Source: Arthrobacter sp. (GTDB lineage Bacteria > Actinomycetota > Actinomycetes > Actinomycetales > Micrococcaceae). From it: 5,258 bases of DNA. The notes below the pieces were generated by a model. It worked only from the letters and a program-made list of their open reading frames with translations, was not told where the DNA came from and did not search any database. The DNA lies in NCBI GenBank assembly GCA_025464925.1, contig JAODMS010000262.1, forward strand, positions 1-5,258. Reading direction: 5' to 3'. Positions 4,391-5,258 of this stretch are shown in pieces. Each line of letters starts with the position of its first letter. The stretch's first letter is position 1. A program made the translations under genes and the position numbers.

Positions 4391-5258
4391 ATGACTGGAA
4401 GCACTCCCCTTCGCCTTAAGGCGAGCGGCATCTTCAAGTCTTACGGAGCAGTGAACGCCCTCTCGGACGTGCATTTCGAACTCCGAGCCGGCGAGGTCAT
4501 GGCCCTCTTGGGTGAGAACGGCGCCGGCAAAAGCACGATCGTCAAGGTCATCTCAGGCCTCGTCTCACCCGACAAGGGTTCCATCGAAATCGACGGAAAC
4601 CCGGCGAATATCTCCAGCGTCTCGCTGTCACAAGCGGCCGGGATCGCCGTCGTCCAGCAGGAGTTCAGCACGGTCGGAACCATGACCGTGGCCCAGAATC
4701 TCGTGCTCGGCCAGCAGGGCGCCCCCTGGTGGTGGAGCCCCCGCAAACTGAACGACAACGCCGTCGCGATCCTTGAGCGCGTCGGGCTGGCCGGCCTGCA
4801 CCCGTCGACGCCGGTCGAGGAACTCTCTGTTGCGGAGATGCAACTTCTTGAGATCGCGCGCGTGCTGGCCAGGGACGCCAAGGTCATCATCTTCGACGAA
4901 CCGACCGCAGCCCTCTCGGATGCCGAGATCGTCCGCGTGCTGGACACCGTCAAGCGTCTCGCGTCGGAGGGGCGGAGCGTCGTTTATGTCACTCACCGGC
5001 TGGGCGAGGTTTTCGAGATTGCTGACCGCGTCACTGTCTTCCGCAACGGCAAGAGCGAGGCTCCTCTCGAGGTCAAAGAGCTCGACGTCGAGACGATCGT
5101 CGCCAAGATGATCGGCCGGGAGCTGGGCCACCTATATCCCGGCAAATCCGCGGCGGTCGGTGAAGTCGTGCTGGAGATGCGCGGACTCCGGATTCCCGAG
5201 CTCCGTTCCGAGATCAACCTGACCCTCCGGCGTGGTGAGATCCTGGGTCTGACGGGGC
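4391..5258 (+). CDS. CUT2-family sugar ABC transporter ATPase, RbsA-like (3' end beyond window)
   Basis: This is the cytoplasmic energising subunit of the importer, hydrolysing ATP to drive uptake of the ligand delivered by the upstream lipoprotein. The visible 289 codons cover the first nucleotide-binding domain and the start of the second; CUT2 ATPases are fused double-domain proteins of about 500 residues. The first domain has Walker A GENGAGKST (41-49), a Q-loop in VVQQE (87-91), a signature LSVAEMQ (145-151) in the relaxed form typical of RbsA/XylG/MglA relatives, Walker B VIIFDEPT (165-172) with catalytic E170, and the H-loop H202 in VTHRL. The second domain begins near residue 260 and is cut by the edge at GEILGLTG. 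The start follows AGGAG. All first-domain motifs are intact. A permease gene should follow outside the window. Relatives transport ribose, xylose, galactose, inositol or erythritol, so the substrate is open. Confidence 0.96.
   Translation, partial: MTGSTPLRLKASGIFKSYGAVNALSDVHFELRAGEVMALLGENGAGKSTIVKVISGLVSPDKGSIEIDGNPANISSVSLSQAAGIAVVQQEFSTVGTMTVAQNLVLGQQGAPWWWSPRKLNDNAVAILERVGLAGLHPSTPVEELSVAEMQLLEIARVLARDAKVIIFDEPTAALSDAEIVRVLDTVKRLASEGRSVVYVTHRLGEVFEIADRVTVFRNGKSEAPLEVKELDVETIVAKMIGRELGHLYPGKSAAVGEVVLEMRGLRIPELRSEINLTLRRGEILGLTG

Noticed and set aside
1..5258. CRISPR array, tRNA or rRNA gene, insertion sequence, phage attachment site
   Set aside because: I see no regularly spaced repeats, no cloverleaf-like or rRNA-like sequence, no transposase motifs and no flanking terminal repeats.

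Overview
The window looks like chromosomal DNA from a high-GC Gram-positive bacterium, most likely a soil actinomycete of the Arthrobacter / Micrococcales type. This rests on the strong GC preference at third codon positions, the A/G-rich AAAGGAG ribosome sites, a GAF-Fis regulator without a sigma-54 AAA+ domain, and a lipoprotein solute-binding protein with a low-complexity Ser/Ala/Gly linker. The genus is inferred, not proven.

Layout. Positions 1-334 hold no convincing complete gene. There may be the last 13 codons of a gene entering from the left (ending at 44), and there is a striking 14-bp perfect inverted repeat at 106-145. On the minus strand, 335-1267 encodes a 310-residue GAF-domain regulator with a C-terminal Fis-type helix-turn-helix. 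A 438-bp divergent control region (1268-1705) follows and is rich in dyad symmetries. On the plus strand come a zinc-dependent medium-chain dehydrogenase of the 2,3-butanediol dehydrogenase group (1706-2761), a 344-bp spacer with hairpins and a possible operator, a sugar-type solute-binding lipoprotein (3106-4260), a 130-bp spacer with a very strong hairpin, and a CUT2 (RbsA-like) double-domain ABC ATPase (4391 to the window edge, incomplete). A permease gene would be expected just beyond the window.

How the parts may work together. The arrangement reads as an inducible uptake-and-oxidation locus for a small polyol, diol or sugar. The ABC system would import it, the dehydrogenase would oxidise a secondary alcohol on it or on a derivative, and the divergent regulator would sense a small molecule through its GAF domain. 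The best regulatory signal is a perfect TGTTCA-N5-TGAACA dyad in the divergent region. A half-conserved copy lies exactly 42 bp away, and 10-of-12 matches lie at 1487-1503 and 2875-2891, the last upstream of the transporter. This suggests one regulator for both transcription units. The substrate cannot be read from the sequence, and pairing an AcoR-type regulator with a CUT2 transporter is the least ordinary aspect of the locus.
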